Assembly (NCBI GenBank): GCA_900473795.1
Contig: UCMT01000025.1
Location: forward strand, 41,500-105,499
Source: Hyphomicrobiales bacterium
GTDB lineage: Bacteria > Pseudomonadota > Alphaproteobacteria > Rhizobiales > Rhizobiaceae
DNA length: 64,000 nucleotides
Direction of reading: 5' to 3'
Shown here: piece after piece, positions 19,246-27,781 of the stretch
Numbering within the stretch: position 1 is the stretch's first letter
Layout of the letters: the number at the start of each line of letters is the position of its first letter
Position numbers and translations under genes: made by a program
The notes under the pieces: generated by a model
Told to the model about the DNA's origin: nothing
The model's input: the letters and a program-made list of their open reading frames with translations, nothing else
The model's database searches: none

Positions 19246-19408
19246 GTTTCGAGAGGCAGTATGAGAGTCTTGAAAACAAATGGAATTTTACGTGCAAGCC
19301 GCAAATGGATAATTTTTAACCATGGATGATTTGTGCAAAAAATTTCGGCGGTTGCTTTTGCGGTGCCAAGTTTATGTGCGAAATTTTGTGCAGCGCAAAA
19401 CGGTGGCG

Positions 19409-20692
19409 TCAGATTTCCTCGACGGCCGATCCGCTGCGCATGTCGCTTCTGACGCTGAACCCGCCGATATAGTCGGCGATTCGATCCGGGTCGAAAACCT
19501 GTCCGTCCAGGAAGCGGTCATCCGCCGTGGTTCCCTCGATCCGGATATCCTGGTCTGCCGACGGCGCGGCAAGGCCCAGAGCGGTGCGGTAGATGTCGGG
19601 CCGATAGGCCGCGGCTGCCGCCGTCATGCCGGCAGAGGACAGGTCGGTCTGGCCCCAACGGATCATCTGACTGTAGATCCACAGCGCCTGGCTCGGGCGT
19701 GGATAGTTGGCGAAACCCGCATGGAATGTGAAATAGTCGTCGATGATGCGCCGGTTGCCCCGGTCGTCGAGATTGAATTCGCCTGCCAGCACGCGGCGGA
19801 TGATATCGACCGGCGCAGCGAGATAGCGGCCGTCTGCCAGCGCCTCTGCCAGCGCGTCGTGATTGTCCGGACGGTCGCACCAGCGTGCCGCGGCATCCAG
19901 CGCGACGATCAATCGGGAGACCGTTTCCGGATGCGTCTCAGCCCATTCGGGCCGCATGCCGATCACCTTTTCCGGCGCGGATGGCCAGATGTCCTGCTTG
20001 GCGGCGACGATACGGCCGACGCCGCGCTCCGAGGCGACCATGTTCCAGGGCGCGCCGACGCAGAAGCCGTCGATGGCGCCGGCGGCGAGTGCGTCCGACG
20101 TCATCGGCGGTGGTACGACGACGAGCTTGACGTCGCGGTCCGGATCGATGCCGCCGGCCGCCAGCCAGTAGCGGAATTCGTAGTTGTGCGAGGAGAAGGG
20201 GTAGGTGACGCCCAATGTCGGCAACGGTTCGCCGCGCGCTTTCAGGTCTTCAATAACCTTCGAAAGCGCCTGCGCGTTCTCCAGGGCGCCCGCCGTTTCA
20301 GGCAAGGCCGCCGTCTCGCGCATCCGGGTAAAAAGCCGGGTCGACAGCGTGATTGCATTGCCGCCGCGCCCCAACGAAAAGGGCGTGATCGTCGGCGACG
20401 GGTTGGAGCCCAGGCCGAGCATCGAGGCGACGGGCATGGGCGAGAGCATGTGGGCGATGTCGAACTGCCGGAAGGCGAGCCGATCGCGGACGTTCGCCCA
20501 GGAAACGTCCTTGACCAGGTCGAGCGTGAGGCCCTCTTTCTGCGCAAAGCCGAACTCGCAAGCGGCAATCAGCACGGAGGCGTCGACGAGCGGAATGAAA
20601 CCGGCGCGCAGGGTGCGCGAACCTTCGCCGGCAAGCCCTGCCGGTGCGGCAAGGCGGCCGTCGCCGCTCATTTCCGTGAGGTTGGTGATCAT
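19409..20692 (-). CDS. nasS: Nitrate sensor NasS
   Basis: A 427-residue NrtA-like protein without a signal peptide, which marks it as the cytoplasmic sensor NasS rather than a transporter component. In known systems NasS binds and blocks NasT until nitrate or nitrite binds. Seen: LRAGFIPLVDASVLIAACE, the binding-protein landmarks FSSHNYEFRYWLAAGG and FCVGAPWNMVASE, and LWIYSQMIRWGQ. The ATG at 20692 has GGGAG about 6 nt upstream; an in-frame ATG at 20704 is too close to its own SD. It lies 46 bp after nasT and about 360 bp upstream of nrtA, with the regulated leader between. Confidence 0.93.
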   Translation of the reverse strand: MITNLTEMSGDGRLAAPAGLAGEGSRTLRAGFIPLVDASVLIAACEFGFAQKEGLTLDLVKDVSWANVRDRLAFRQFDIAHMLSPMPVASMLGLGSNPSPTITPFSLGRGGNAITLSTRLFTRMRETAALPETAGALENAQALSKVIEDLKARGEPLPTLGVTYPFSSHNYEFRYWLAAGGIDPDRDVKLVVVPPPMTSDALAAGAIDGFCVGAPWNMVASERGVGRIVAAKQDIWPSAPEKVIGMRPEWAETHPETVSRLIVALDAAARWCDRPDNHDALAEALADGRYLAAPVDIIRRVLAGEFNLDDRGNRRIIDDYFTFHAGFANYPRPSQALWIYSQMIRWGQTDLSSAGMTAAAAAYRPDIYRTALGLAAPSADQDIRIEGTTADDRFLDGQVFDPDRIADYIGGFSVRSDMRSGSAVEEI

Positions 20693-20738
20693 GTTCACTC
20701 CCATGTCTCCCGGAAGATGTCGGACGTGCGCGCGCTCA

Positions 20739-21326
20739 TCACATCAGCAATCCTGCCGCGGTAACCACGCTCTGGGCGATGTCCGATATCTTCTTCTTTT
20801 CGTTCATGGCCGTCTGGCGCAGCAGCGCAAAGGCCTGCTCTTCGGAAAGGCCGCGCATCTTCATCAGGATGCCCTTGGCCCGCTCGATGATCTTGCGCTC
20901 CTCCAGCGCCGACTTGGCATCGGCGAGTTCCCGCCGCAGCCGGCTGAAGGCATTGAAGCGGCTGACGGCCATGTCGAGAATGGGCTTGACGCGCTCCTTC
21001 TTCAGGCCGTCGACGATGTAGGCGGAGACGCCGGCTTCCACCGCGGCCTCGATCGAGGCCGTATCGGAGCGGTCGACGAACATGGCAATCGGTCGGCCGA
21101 CTGTGCGGGTGAGCTGGAACAGGTGCTCCATCATGTCGCGATTGGGGTTTTCAAGATCGATGACGATGACGTCCGGCTGCAGCGTCTCGATGATCCGGGC
21201 GATGCCATTGACTTCATGGACCACGGTCACCTTCGTATGCCCCGCCTCACGCAATCCTTCCTCGATGATGGAGGCGCGGATCGCGTTCTCATCGATGACG
21301 AGAATGGTGAGGTCAAAATAAGCCAT
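20739..21326 (-). CDS. nasT: ANTAR-domain antiterminator NasT
   Basis: A 195-residue response-regulator-like RNA-binding protein. Residues 1-120 form a receiver-like domain (ILVIDENAIRASIIEEGL, VIVIDLENPNRD), and residues about 130-190 form an ANTAR domain with ERKIIERAKGILMKMRGL and EEQAFALLRQTAM. It is expected to bind the paired hairpins in the nrtA leader and prevent termination when released by NasS. The start ATG at 21326 gives MAYFDLTIL. nasT and nasS are adjacent and probably cotranscribed from a promoter at about 21330-21400. Confidence 0.94.
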   Translation of the reverse strand: MAYFDLTILVIDENAIRASIIEEGLREAGHTKVTVVHEVNGIARIIETLQPDVIVIDLENPNRDMMEHLFQLTRTVGRPIAMFVDRSDTASIEAAVEAGVSAYIVDGLKKERVKPILDMAVSRFNAFSRLRRELADAKSALEERKIIERAKGILMKMRGLSEEQAFALLRQTAMNEKKKISDIAQSVVTAAGLLM

Positions 21327-21389
21327 GGCGCATAGATGACGCAGTGCAGCAATCTTGGCAATGCCTAAAATAGATGCTCGGTATCTGCG

Positions 21390-21404
21390 GCCTAAAATTT
21401 AGGC
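21390..21404. promoter_or_regulatory. Palindrome between nasT and the 21508 gene
   Basis: GCCTAAA and TTTAGGC flank a single central A, a perfect 7-bp inverted repeat in the divergent promoter region. A partial copy, GCCTAAAATA, lies about 27 bp to the left. It could be an operator for nasT or for the rightward small gene. The bound regulator is unknown. Confidence 0.4.
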
Positions 21405-21507
21405 AACATGCTCAGAACGTGACCGGATTACTTTTGCTGCACGTCCATTTACGCCGGTCGAGACTTGCCTAGTTCGCATAGTATCACGATGCGGCGAGGC
21501 GAGCGAC

Positions 21508-21834
21508 ATGCAGGAAGATGCAGACGATATCTATGCCCGTATCGGCCAGGCCCTGGTCGATTGCGTCGGCGAACCATGGCGCGAGATACGGCTGCATATC
21601 GACGTGGTCGACAATTCGATCGGCCTGACCGGCGACTATTTGCGCGAAAGCGGTGCGCCTGCGGACCTCGATGTCCGGCGGCTCGACCATTCCGTTGTCA
21701 AGGCGATTCGGCAGCTGCACAAGACATCGCATCGGTCCGGCAACGCAGCGTGGACGCGCGCGGATTTCATCCTGAAGCCGGATGGGCAGTTCCAGCTCAG
21801 GTTGATGGATGGAGATTCTTCGCGCGCAGAATAA
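21508..21834 (+). CDS. Hypothetical protein, possibly YezG/DUF600-like
   Basis: A 108-residue soluble protein. It opens MQEDADDIYARIGQALVDCV and ends with WTRADFILKPDGQFQLRLMD; an N-terminal helix followed by a strand-rich part with a late W...F.L.PDG.F pattern resembles the YezG/DUF600 immunity-like family, but this is a weak resemblance judged by eye. No toxin gene is adjacent. It lies divergent from nasT and 136 bp before the antiporter gene. No operon partner is clear. Confidence 0.6.
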   Translation: MQEDADDIYARIGQALVDCVGEPWREIRLHIDVVDNSIGLTGDYLRESGAPADLDVRRLDHSVVKAIRQLHKTSHRSGNAAWTRADFILKPDGQFQLRLMDGDSSRAE

Positions 21835-21970
21835 CGGGATCGCTGGCCGGTTCGCGGCGATAAACCCGTCATTTTCCTGATGTGCCACTTTATAAGAGCG
21901 CCAAGGACGGCATACGATGTCAGAAAAATATCGTATTGGCGCAACAGCCGTAGGCAGGCGGGAGCAGGGC

Positions 21971-23713
21971 GTGCATCAGGATATGGCTTTGGTAGCGACG
22001 GTGGCGATCAGCTTCGTGCTGGCCGCCGGTTTTGGCTATCTTGCGGACAGGCTTCGTTTGCCGCCGCTGGTGGGTTATCTGGTTGCCGGCATCCTGATGG
22101 GGCCGTTCACGCCGGGCTTTACAGCCGACAGCGACCTTGCGGCGCAGCTGGCTGAAATCGGCGTCATCCTGCTGATGTTCGGCGTCGGGCTGCATTTCTC
22201 GGCATCGGACCTCATCGCCGTTCGCGGGATCGCCATCCCCGGCGCCATTGGCCAGATCATCCTTGCGACGTTGCTCGGCATGGGTCTCTGCACCTTGTGG
22301 GGCTGGAGCCTCGGGGCCGGGCTGGTCTTCGGCCTCAGTGTTTCCGTTGCCAGCACCGTGGTGCTGCTCAAGGCCTTAGAGGAGAGAAACCTCGTCAATT
22401 CGCCCAACGGCCGCGTGGCGATCGGCTGGCTGATCGTCGAGGATCTGGCGATGGTCCTGACGCTGGTCCTCCTGCCCATCGTCGCGGAGGTGCTGGGCGA
22501 CCAGGGGGCAACAGCGGCGCATGCGGGGCCCGCGGGCGGGACCTCGATCGCGCTCACCATCCTCCTGACGCTGGTCAAGCTCGGCGCCTTTGCGGTGCTA
22601 GCCGTCGTGCTCGGACCCCGGCTCGTCCCGTGGCTGCTGACGCTGGTCGCGCGCACCGGCTCGCGGGAATTGTTTACGCTCACCGTTCTGGCCATAGCGC
22701 TCGGCATCGCCTTCGGCTCGGCGACCATCTTCGGCGTCTCCTTCGCGCTCGGGGCGTTCTTCGCCGGCGTCATCATGAGCGAATCCCACCTCAGCCATCG
22801 GGCTGCGGCCGATTCGCTGCCGTTGCAAAATGCCTTCTCGGTGCTGTTCTTCGTTTCGGTCGGCATGCTGTTCAACCCGATGGTGCTGATCCACCAGCCG
22901 CTTGCCGTGATCGCCATCCTGGCGCTGATCACCTGCGGAAAGTCGCTGATCGCAGCCGGTTTCGTGCTGCTGTTGCGCTATCCCCTGTCAATGGCGCTGA
23001 CGGTGGCGGCAAGCCTGGCGCAGATCGGCGAGTTCTCCTTCATCGTCGCCGGGCTCGGCGTCTCGCTCGGGCTCTTGTCACAGGAAGGCCACGACCTCAT
23101 CCTCGCCGGCGCTATTCTTTCGATTACGCTCAACCCGCTGATGTTCGCGGTCGCGGCGAAGCTGAAAACGGCAATCGGCCGTGCGATGCCCGTTTTCGCA
23201 AGCCAGTATGGCCAGCCCAAATTTGCCGCACTGACCCAGAACCTCGATGTCATCCGCGAAAAGGCCGAAGAGAAGGAAAGCCAGCAGCAGTTGAAGAAGC
23301 AGCAACTGGTGAACACCTTCCCGATGTTTTCCGAGGTCAATGAACATGCCCTGGAGGAGCTTCTCCTCCTGTTCCGGCCGGCGTCGGCATCGCCGGGCGA
23401 CAAGGTCATCAGGGTCGGCGAGCGCGGTGACGCCATGTATTTCATCGCCTCCGGCGCCGTCGAGGTTCGGTTGCCGGGCAAGGCAATTCTCCTGGAAGCG
23501 GGTGCCTTCTTCGGCGAGATGGCCCTGCTCAGCGGCGGAGTGCGCACCGCCGATGTGATCGCGGTGGATTTCTGCCAGTTCCTGAAGCTCGACAGGCGCG
23601 ACTTCAACATCTTCATGACCCGGCACCCGCGTCTGCGGGCCGCCGTCAGCGACATGGCGCGCGAGCGCAAGCAGATGAATATCCTGCGCGACGCCCAAAC
23701 TGGCGTGGACTAA
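21971..23713 (+). CDS. KefB/YbaL-like cation:proton antiporter with cNMP-binding domain
   Basis: A 580-residue membrane protein. Residues 1-390 form a CPA2-type Na+(K+)/H+ exchanger with about 12 helices (LRLPPLVGYLVAGILMGP, VILLMFGVGLHFSASDL, WLIVEDLAMVLTLVLLP, SLAQIGEFSFIVAGLGVSLG). A helical linker rich in Glu/Lys/Gln near residue 430 leads to a C-terminal cyclic-nucleotide-binding domain with GDAMYFIASGAVEV and FFGEMALLSGGVRTADV. The usual Kef regulatory RCK domain is replaced by this domain. The GTG at 21971 (V-HQDMALVATV) with GGGAG upstream is preferred; ATG at 21983 or 21917 are alternatives. It may couple ion flux to a nucleotide second messenger; that is inference. Confidence 0.88.
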   Translation: MHQDMALVATVAISFVLAAGFGYLADRLRLPPLVGYLVAGILMGPFTPGFTADSDLAAQLAEIGVILLMFGVGLHFSASDLIAVRGIAIPGAIGQIILATLLGMGLCTLWGWSLGAGLVFGLSVSVASTVVLLKALEERNLVNSPNGRVAIGWLIVEDLAMVLTLVLLPIVAEVLGDQGATAAHAGPAGGTSIALTILLTLVKLGAFAVLAVVLGPRLVPWLLTLVARTGSRELFTLTVLAIALGIAFGSATIFGVSFALGAFFAGVIMSESHLSHRAAADSLPLQNAFSVLFFVSVGMLFNPMVLIHQPLAVIAILALITCGKSLIAAGFVLLLRYPLSMALTVAASLAQIGEFSFIVAGLGVSLGLLSQEGHDLILAGAILSITLNPLMFAVAAKLKTAIGRAMPVFASQYGQPKFAALTQNLDVIREKAEEKESQQQLKKQQLVNTFPMFSEVNEHALEELLLLFRPASASPGDKVIRVGERGDAMYFIASGAVEVRLPGKAILLEAGAFFGEMALLSGGVRTADVIAVDFCQFLKLDRRDFNIFMTRHPRLRAAVSDMARERKQMNILRDAQTGVD

Positions 23714-23991
23714 TGCAGGGAACGGGTAGGGCCCGCCTGCGACAGATCGACCAGAAATGATCAGGCGAAAGCCTCAGTTGAACTCGGCGCCCTGGGCTCC
23801 GAGTTTCTGTCGGGCGAGCCTCCGTATTTCCCCGGGCTTCGAGACATTTGGCGTCGCCGGGAATTCCGGATTTTGTCCAGATTTGATCGCCGGCACGCAA
23901 CTTTTAGTCTCAAACGCGATCAGATTGGCAAGAAGTAGCGATCGAACTTGATGTAGACTGCGTCAATCGCATCAAAACGCCGGAGACCGTC

Positions 23992-25275
23992 ATGACTGCT
24001 CCACACCCTTCCAAAACCCATATCGGCAATCATAAACTGCATCCAGAAACGCAGATGCTGAACTATGGCTATGATCCGGAACTGTCCGAGGGGGCGGTCA
24101 AGCCACCGGTCTTCCTGACCTCGACCTTCGTTTTCAAATCGGCGGAGGAGGGCCGGGACTTCTTCGACTTCGTCTCCGGTCGCCGCGAACCGCCGGCGGG
24201 CACAGGCGCGGGCCTCGTCTATTCCCGCTTCAATCACCCCAACAGCGAAATCGTCGAGGACCGCCTGGCGGTCTATGAACGCACCGAAAGCTGCGCGCTG
24301 TTTTCCTCCGGCATGTCGGCGATCGCCACAACGCTGCTTGCCTTCGTCCGGCCGGGTGATGCGATCCTGCATTCGCAGCCGCTCTACGGCGGCACCGAAA
24401 CGCTCCTGGCAAAGACCTTCCTCAATATGGGCGTCGGCGCCGTCGGGTTCGCCGATGGCGTCAGCGAGACGTCCGTGCAGCAGGCGGCGGACACGGCCAT
24501 GGCCAAGGGCCGCGTCTCGGTCATCCTGATCGAAACGCCGGCCAACCCGACCAACAGCCTCGTCGATGTTGCGATGATCTGCCTGATCGCCGACAGGATC
24601 GGCGAAACCCAGGGGCACACGCCGATCGTTGCCTGCGACAACACGCTGCTCGGACCCGTCTTCCAGCGGCCGATCGAGCACGGTGCTGACCTTTCGCTCT
24701 ATTCGCTGACCAAATATGTCGGCGGCCACTCCGACCTGATCGCCGGCGCGGCGCTGGGCACCAAGGCGATCATGAAGCAGATCAAGGCGTTGCGCGGTGC
24801 CATCGGCACGCAGCTTGATCCGCATTCCTGCTGGATGCTCGGCCGGTCGCTGGAAACGCTGTCGATCCGCATGGAAAAGGCCAACAGCAACGCGCTTCAG
24901 ATTGCCGATTTCCTGCGCGATCATCCGAAGGTCGAGACGATCCACTACCTGCCCTATCACGACGCCGATTCTCCGGTCGGCAAGACCTTTGCCGCGCAAT
25001 GCACCGGCGCCGGCTCGACCTTCTCCTTCGACATCCGCGGCGGCCAGCCGGCCTCGTTCCGCTTTCTCAACGCGCTGCAGATATTCAAGCTGGCCGTCAG
25101 CCTCGGCGGCACCGAATCGCTCGCCAGCCATCCGGCGACGATGACCCATTCCGGCGTGCCGGTGGAGGTGCGCGAGCGGATCGGCGTCCTGGAATCGACC
25201 ATCCGCCTGTCGATCGGCATCGAACACCCGGACGACCTGATCGCCGACCTGACGTTGGCGCTGGATGCGGCCTGA
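23992..25275 (+). CDS. Cystathionine gamma-synthase family PLP enzyme
   Basis: A 427-residue PLP-dependent enzyme of the Cys/Met metabolism family. Seen: [35 protein letters not shown], the cofactor site [18 protein letters not shown] with the Schiff-base lysine, and [19 protein letters not shown] near the C-terminus. It may cleave or join sulfur amino acids (methionine gamma-lyase, cystathionine gamma-synthase or -lyase activity); sequence alone does not decide. The start [10 protein letters not shown] follows a GGAG-containing leader. The 278 bp before it contain no gene. The sulfur theme matches metH and sfnB elsewhere in the window, but they are not linked. Confidence 0.88.
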   Translation: MTAPHPSKTHIGNHKLHPETQMLNYGYDPELSEGAVKPPVFLTSTFVFKSAEEGRDFFDFVSGRREPPAGTGAGLVYSRFNHPNSEIVEDRLAVYERTESCALFSSGMSAIATTLLAFVRPGDAILHSQPLYGGTETLLAKTFLNMGVGAVGFADGVSETSVQQAADTAMAKGRVSVILIETPANPTNSLVDVAMICLIADRIGETQGHTPIVACDNTLLGPVFQRPIEHGADLSLYSLTKYVGGHSDLIAGAALGTKAIMKQIKALRGAIGTQLDPHSCWMLGRSLETLSIRMEKANSNALQIADFLRDHPKVETIHYLPYHDADSPVGKTFAAQCTGAGSTFSFDIRGGQPASFRFLNALQIFKLAVSLGGTESLASHPATMTHSGVPVEVRERIGVLESTIRLSIGIEHPDDLIADLTLALDAA

Positions 25276-25410
25276 GGCGCGATCCTGTTTGCGCTTATTT
25301 CTGGCAATGTCTTGAAACGGTTACATTCGTGCACCATATTGCGCTCATGGAATTCGTTTCCAGCGGCTGACCACGGATGTACTGGCAGTGCTGTCGAGGC
25401 GGGTCGGAGA

Positions 25411-25435
25411 GGTCGGGTATTCACCCGGCCTTTTT
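25411..25435 (+). terminator. Rho-independent terminator after the PLP enzyme gene
   Basis: GGTCGGGT and ACCCGGCC form an 8-bp stem (one G-U pair) around ATTC, followed by TTTTTC. It lies 136 bp after the stop of the PLP enzyme gene and ahead of the GSCFA gene. That distance leaves room for a small RNA ending here, but no promoter supports one. Confidence 0.8.
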
Positions 25436-25561
25436 CTTTGGGCGGTGCGTTGGACTGGATGCCCCCGACTTCAAATCCCCGCCGAACGGAGTAGCGCGAC
25501 ACGCTGCCCATTGACACGGTCAGCCCTTGAAGTAGCGTGCCGGTCTCAATTTGAGAGGTGA

Positions 25562-26728
25562 ATGATGGCATTCTACGCATACGAGCAAGACGGACGGCAA
25601 CGCAAGACGTCGCAGAGCTTCTTTCGCGGGGAACACACCAACTTTCATCCGACGAACAACTCGTTTGCCGCACCAAATTTCCTGGCCGAATACCTGATGG
25701 AGGGGTGGGCCCCAGCTTCCAAGTTCGTCACCAGGGAAACGCCCATTGTCGCCTTCGGCTCATGTTTCGCAGCGAACATCAGCGACTATCTCCATGGCCG
25801 CGACTATAATGTCTTGACCAAAAAGGAGAGCCGAGCTTACGTCACGCAAATGGGCGACGGGATCGTGAACACGTTCGCCATCCTTCAGCAGTTCGAGTGG
25901 GCCTGGCTCAACAAGACCCCGAATGCCGATCTTTGGCATGGATATGCGGCCGAAGAATTCGGCTACGATGAAGCGGTCAGGCTCGAGACCAAAGACTTGT
26001 TCGACCAAGCGGATCTCTTCATCATCACGCTCGGTCTGTCGGAAGTTTGGTACGACGAGCCGACAGGGGAGGTGTTTTGGCGTGCCGTTCCGATGGATAA
26101 ATACGATCCGGCCCGGCACAAATTCCGCGTTTCCACCTTCGCCGAAAACGCTGCGAACCTCCAGGCCATACGAGCGTTGATCCGAAAGTTCCGGCCCAAT
26201 GCGCATATCCTGTTCTCGGTTTCCCCAATACCCCTGGCGGCAACTTTCAGGTCGGTTTCCTGCCTGAGCGCCGATGCGGTGTCCAAGGCCATAATCCGGG
26301 CAGCCTTGGACGAGTTTATGAGGGCGAACGGGACCGATGAGCGTCTCCATTACATGCCGAGTTACGAAGCGGTCACCAGGCTGTTCAAGAACCAGTGGAT
26401 GGCAGATCGCAGGCACATCTACCCCCACGTCCTCGACTTCAACATGCAGGTGTTCGAAGCGTTTTACTGCAATCCGGGCCTGCCCGCAGAGGAATTGGCG
26501 GAAGCTTTCAGGGTCGCCATGGACGAGGATGTCAAGATCGGCATTCACGGTCAGGAAGCGGCCGAGCGTTCTTACTACGAGATGGTGCGCCTTCGGACCG
26601 AGCAGAGAAAAGAGGATCGTCGTCAGGCGCGAATACAGGCAAGGATAGACGCCAGGGTAGAGGAGCGTCGCCGCCTTCGGGAACTGGAGATGTCCACGAG
26701 AAAGGCCAAGGCAAGGCCGGACACCTGA
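25562..26728 (+). CDS. GSCFA domain protein
   Basis: A 388-residue protein with the GSCFA domain, an SGNH-like hydrolase fold often found near surface-polysaccharide genes. Seen: the name-giving FGSCFAANISDYL at about residues 65-77, the conserved LIITLGLSEVWYDE block, ILFSVSPIPLAATF, and RHIYPHVLDFNMQVFEAFY near the end of the domain. A highly charged Arg/Glu-rich C-terminal tail of about 50 residues follows, probably coiled coil. The start is the first ATG of a pair at 25562. It stands alone, with the next gene convergent on the right. The substrate is unknown. Confidence 0.85.
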   Translation: MMAFYAYEQDGRQRKTSQSFFRGEHTNFHPTNNSFAAPNFLAEYLMEGWAPASKFVTRETPIVAFGSCFAANISDYLHGRDYNVLTKKESRAYVTQMGDGIVNTFAILQQFEWAWLNKTPNADLWHGYAAEEFGYDEAVRLETKDLFDQADLFIITLGLSEVWYDEPTGEVFWRAVPMDKYDPARHKFRVSTFAENAANLQAIRALIRKFRPNAHILFSVSPIPLAATFRSVSCLSADAVSKAIIRAALDEFMRANGTDERLHYMPSYEAVTRLFKNQWMADRRHIYPHVLDFNMQVFEAFYCNPGLPAEELAEAFRVAMDEDVKIGIHGQEAAERSYYEMVRLRTEQRKEDRRQARIQARIDARVEERRRLRELEMSTRKAKARPDT

Positions 26729-26846
26729 GCCGCGGCCGCTTGCCAACGTGATATGCTTCGGACCGAAATCGCCTTACCCTTGTTCGGATGTCATGCGACA
26801 TCCCGCTTCCGATCCAGGGCAACAATTATGGAAAACGCCACCTGTC

Positions 26847-27266
26847 TCAATCGTAGTAGCCACGACCAAAGACAATTACGCTTTCCACGGAGGCGTCAGG
26901 TTCATCTGCGGCAGCTGGAGCCCATCCCCCTACGCCGAGACGCAGTGAAGTGAACCCATCGCTTTCAACAGATACGTTTGGGTCAGCCATCCTTATTTGT
27001 TCAATTAGGCCCGCAAAACTCAAACCGAGTAGATTTATCCCGTTCAGCGTTGGTCTCGCTGGCTCCGCAAACTCGACCGCCTCAACCAAGTTCCTGGCGT
27101 CATCGTAGTAGACAAAGCATTCAAGGCCAGTGAAGTGGTCACAGGGACGAACACTCTCTGAGCTTCGCTTAAAGCTCTCGAATTCTACCCCAAGGACTGC
27201 ACGAACTTCGCTCGGGCTCATACCGAACCGTATTGGCCCAACCCCTTCGTGGCATCGAATTTCCAT
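26847..27266 (-). CDS. Hypothetical protein, possible immunity-type fold
   Basis: A 139-residue soluble protein opening MEIRCHEGVGPIRFGMSP, with the block EVRAVLGVEFESF, a VYYDDARNLVEAVEF strand pair and a closing SVIVFGRGYYD. Proteins with a G-x-GPIRFGM-x-x-x-EV start occur near polymorphic toxins and have been treated as immunity-like; this resemblance is from memory and moderate. The ATG at 27266 has GAGG just upstream; a GTG at 27308 would add 14 residues. It is the last gene before the island junction and is convergent with the GSCFA gene. Confidence 0.6.
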   Translation of the reverse strand: MEIRCHEGVGPIRFGMSPSEVRAVLGVEFESFKRSSESVRPCDHFTGLECFVYYDDARNLVEAVEFAEPARPTLNGINLLGLSFAGLIEQIRMADPNVSVESDGFTSLRLGVGGWAPAAADEPDASVESVIVFGRGYYD

Positions 27267-27482
27267 GTCCTCTACCCGCAACTCTCGCCCATTTTCGTCA
27301 TACAGCACGATAGAGGGAGGTCCAGGAAGTTTACAAGCCTCTCGCGTGGCCTTTGAGCGTTGCGAAAAATCAACATTTTTGAGGATGAACCCACGTCACG
27401 TTCGTCACGAGTCCAAAAAGTTCTGGTGCTGAGTCCGATAGACTTGGCGCTGGTCCGGTCGGATGTGCCGCGTCAGATGCGC

Positions 27483-27537
27483 TGGTGATCCCAGATGGAT
27501 TCGAACCATCGGCCTCAGGATTAGGAATCCTGCGCTC
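27483..27537 (-). tRNA. 3' portion of a split tRNA-Arg(CCU)
   Basis: Reading leftward: GAGC, G, anticodon stem CAGGA/TCCTG with loop TTCCTAA (anticodon CCU), variable AGGCC, T arm GATGG-TTCGAAT-CCATC, acceptor TGGGATC, A, CCA. All 55 nt from the D-stem 3' strand to CCA are present, but the sequence before it (right side, from 27538) is not tRNA. The missing 5' portion lies at 53472-53497 on the same strand and its GGTCCCA pairs with this TGGGATC. The gene is therefore broken by the 25.9-kb insertion. Confidence 0.92.
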
Positions 27538-27599
27538 GTATATAAGCGGGTCCGTTTCTACTGGCTTTTACCGCTACTACCGCCTGCAGTTCAATCAGC

Positions 27600-27781
27600 A
27601 TCCGGTGTCTCACCTGTAGGCGATCAGCGCTTGGCCTGCCCGGCGCTGGCCGGGGTTGCAGAGGGTAGGCCAAGTGCGGGTGTTAGGTGACTTCGGCTTT
27701 AGATCCCATGAGGAGTGAACAGCGGCCGACGCTCTGGCAGAGTGAGGCTGCATCAAAGCACTCGCTCAGAAGGAACAGGTT
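27600..27781 (+). ncRNA. Candidate IS110 bridge RNA in the transposase leader
   Basis: IS110 elements encode a structured guide RNA in the non-coding end upstream of the transposase. Here CTTGGCCTGCCC (27630-27641) pairs with GGGTAGGCCAAG (27663-27674) with one wobble; an alternative inner stem is CCCGGC/GCCGGG. The region lacks credible ORFs and ends at the transposase start. The loop-target matching that would prove a bridge RNA was not established. Confidence 0.4.

Noticed and set aside
26395..26751. A second frame inside the GSCFA gene
   Set aside because: It overlaps the coding sequence in another frame and has no ribosome site or family resemblance.
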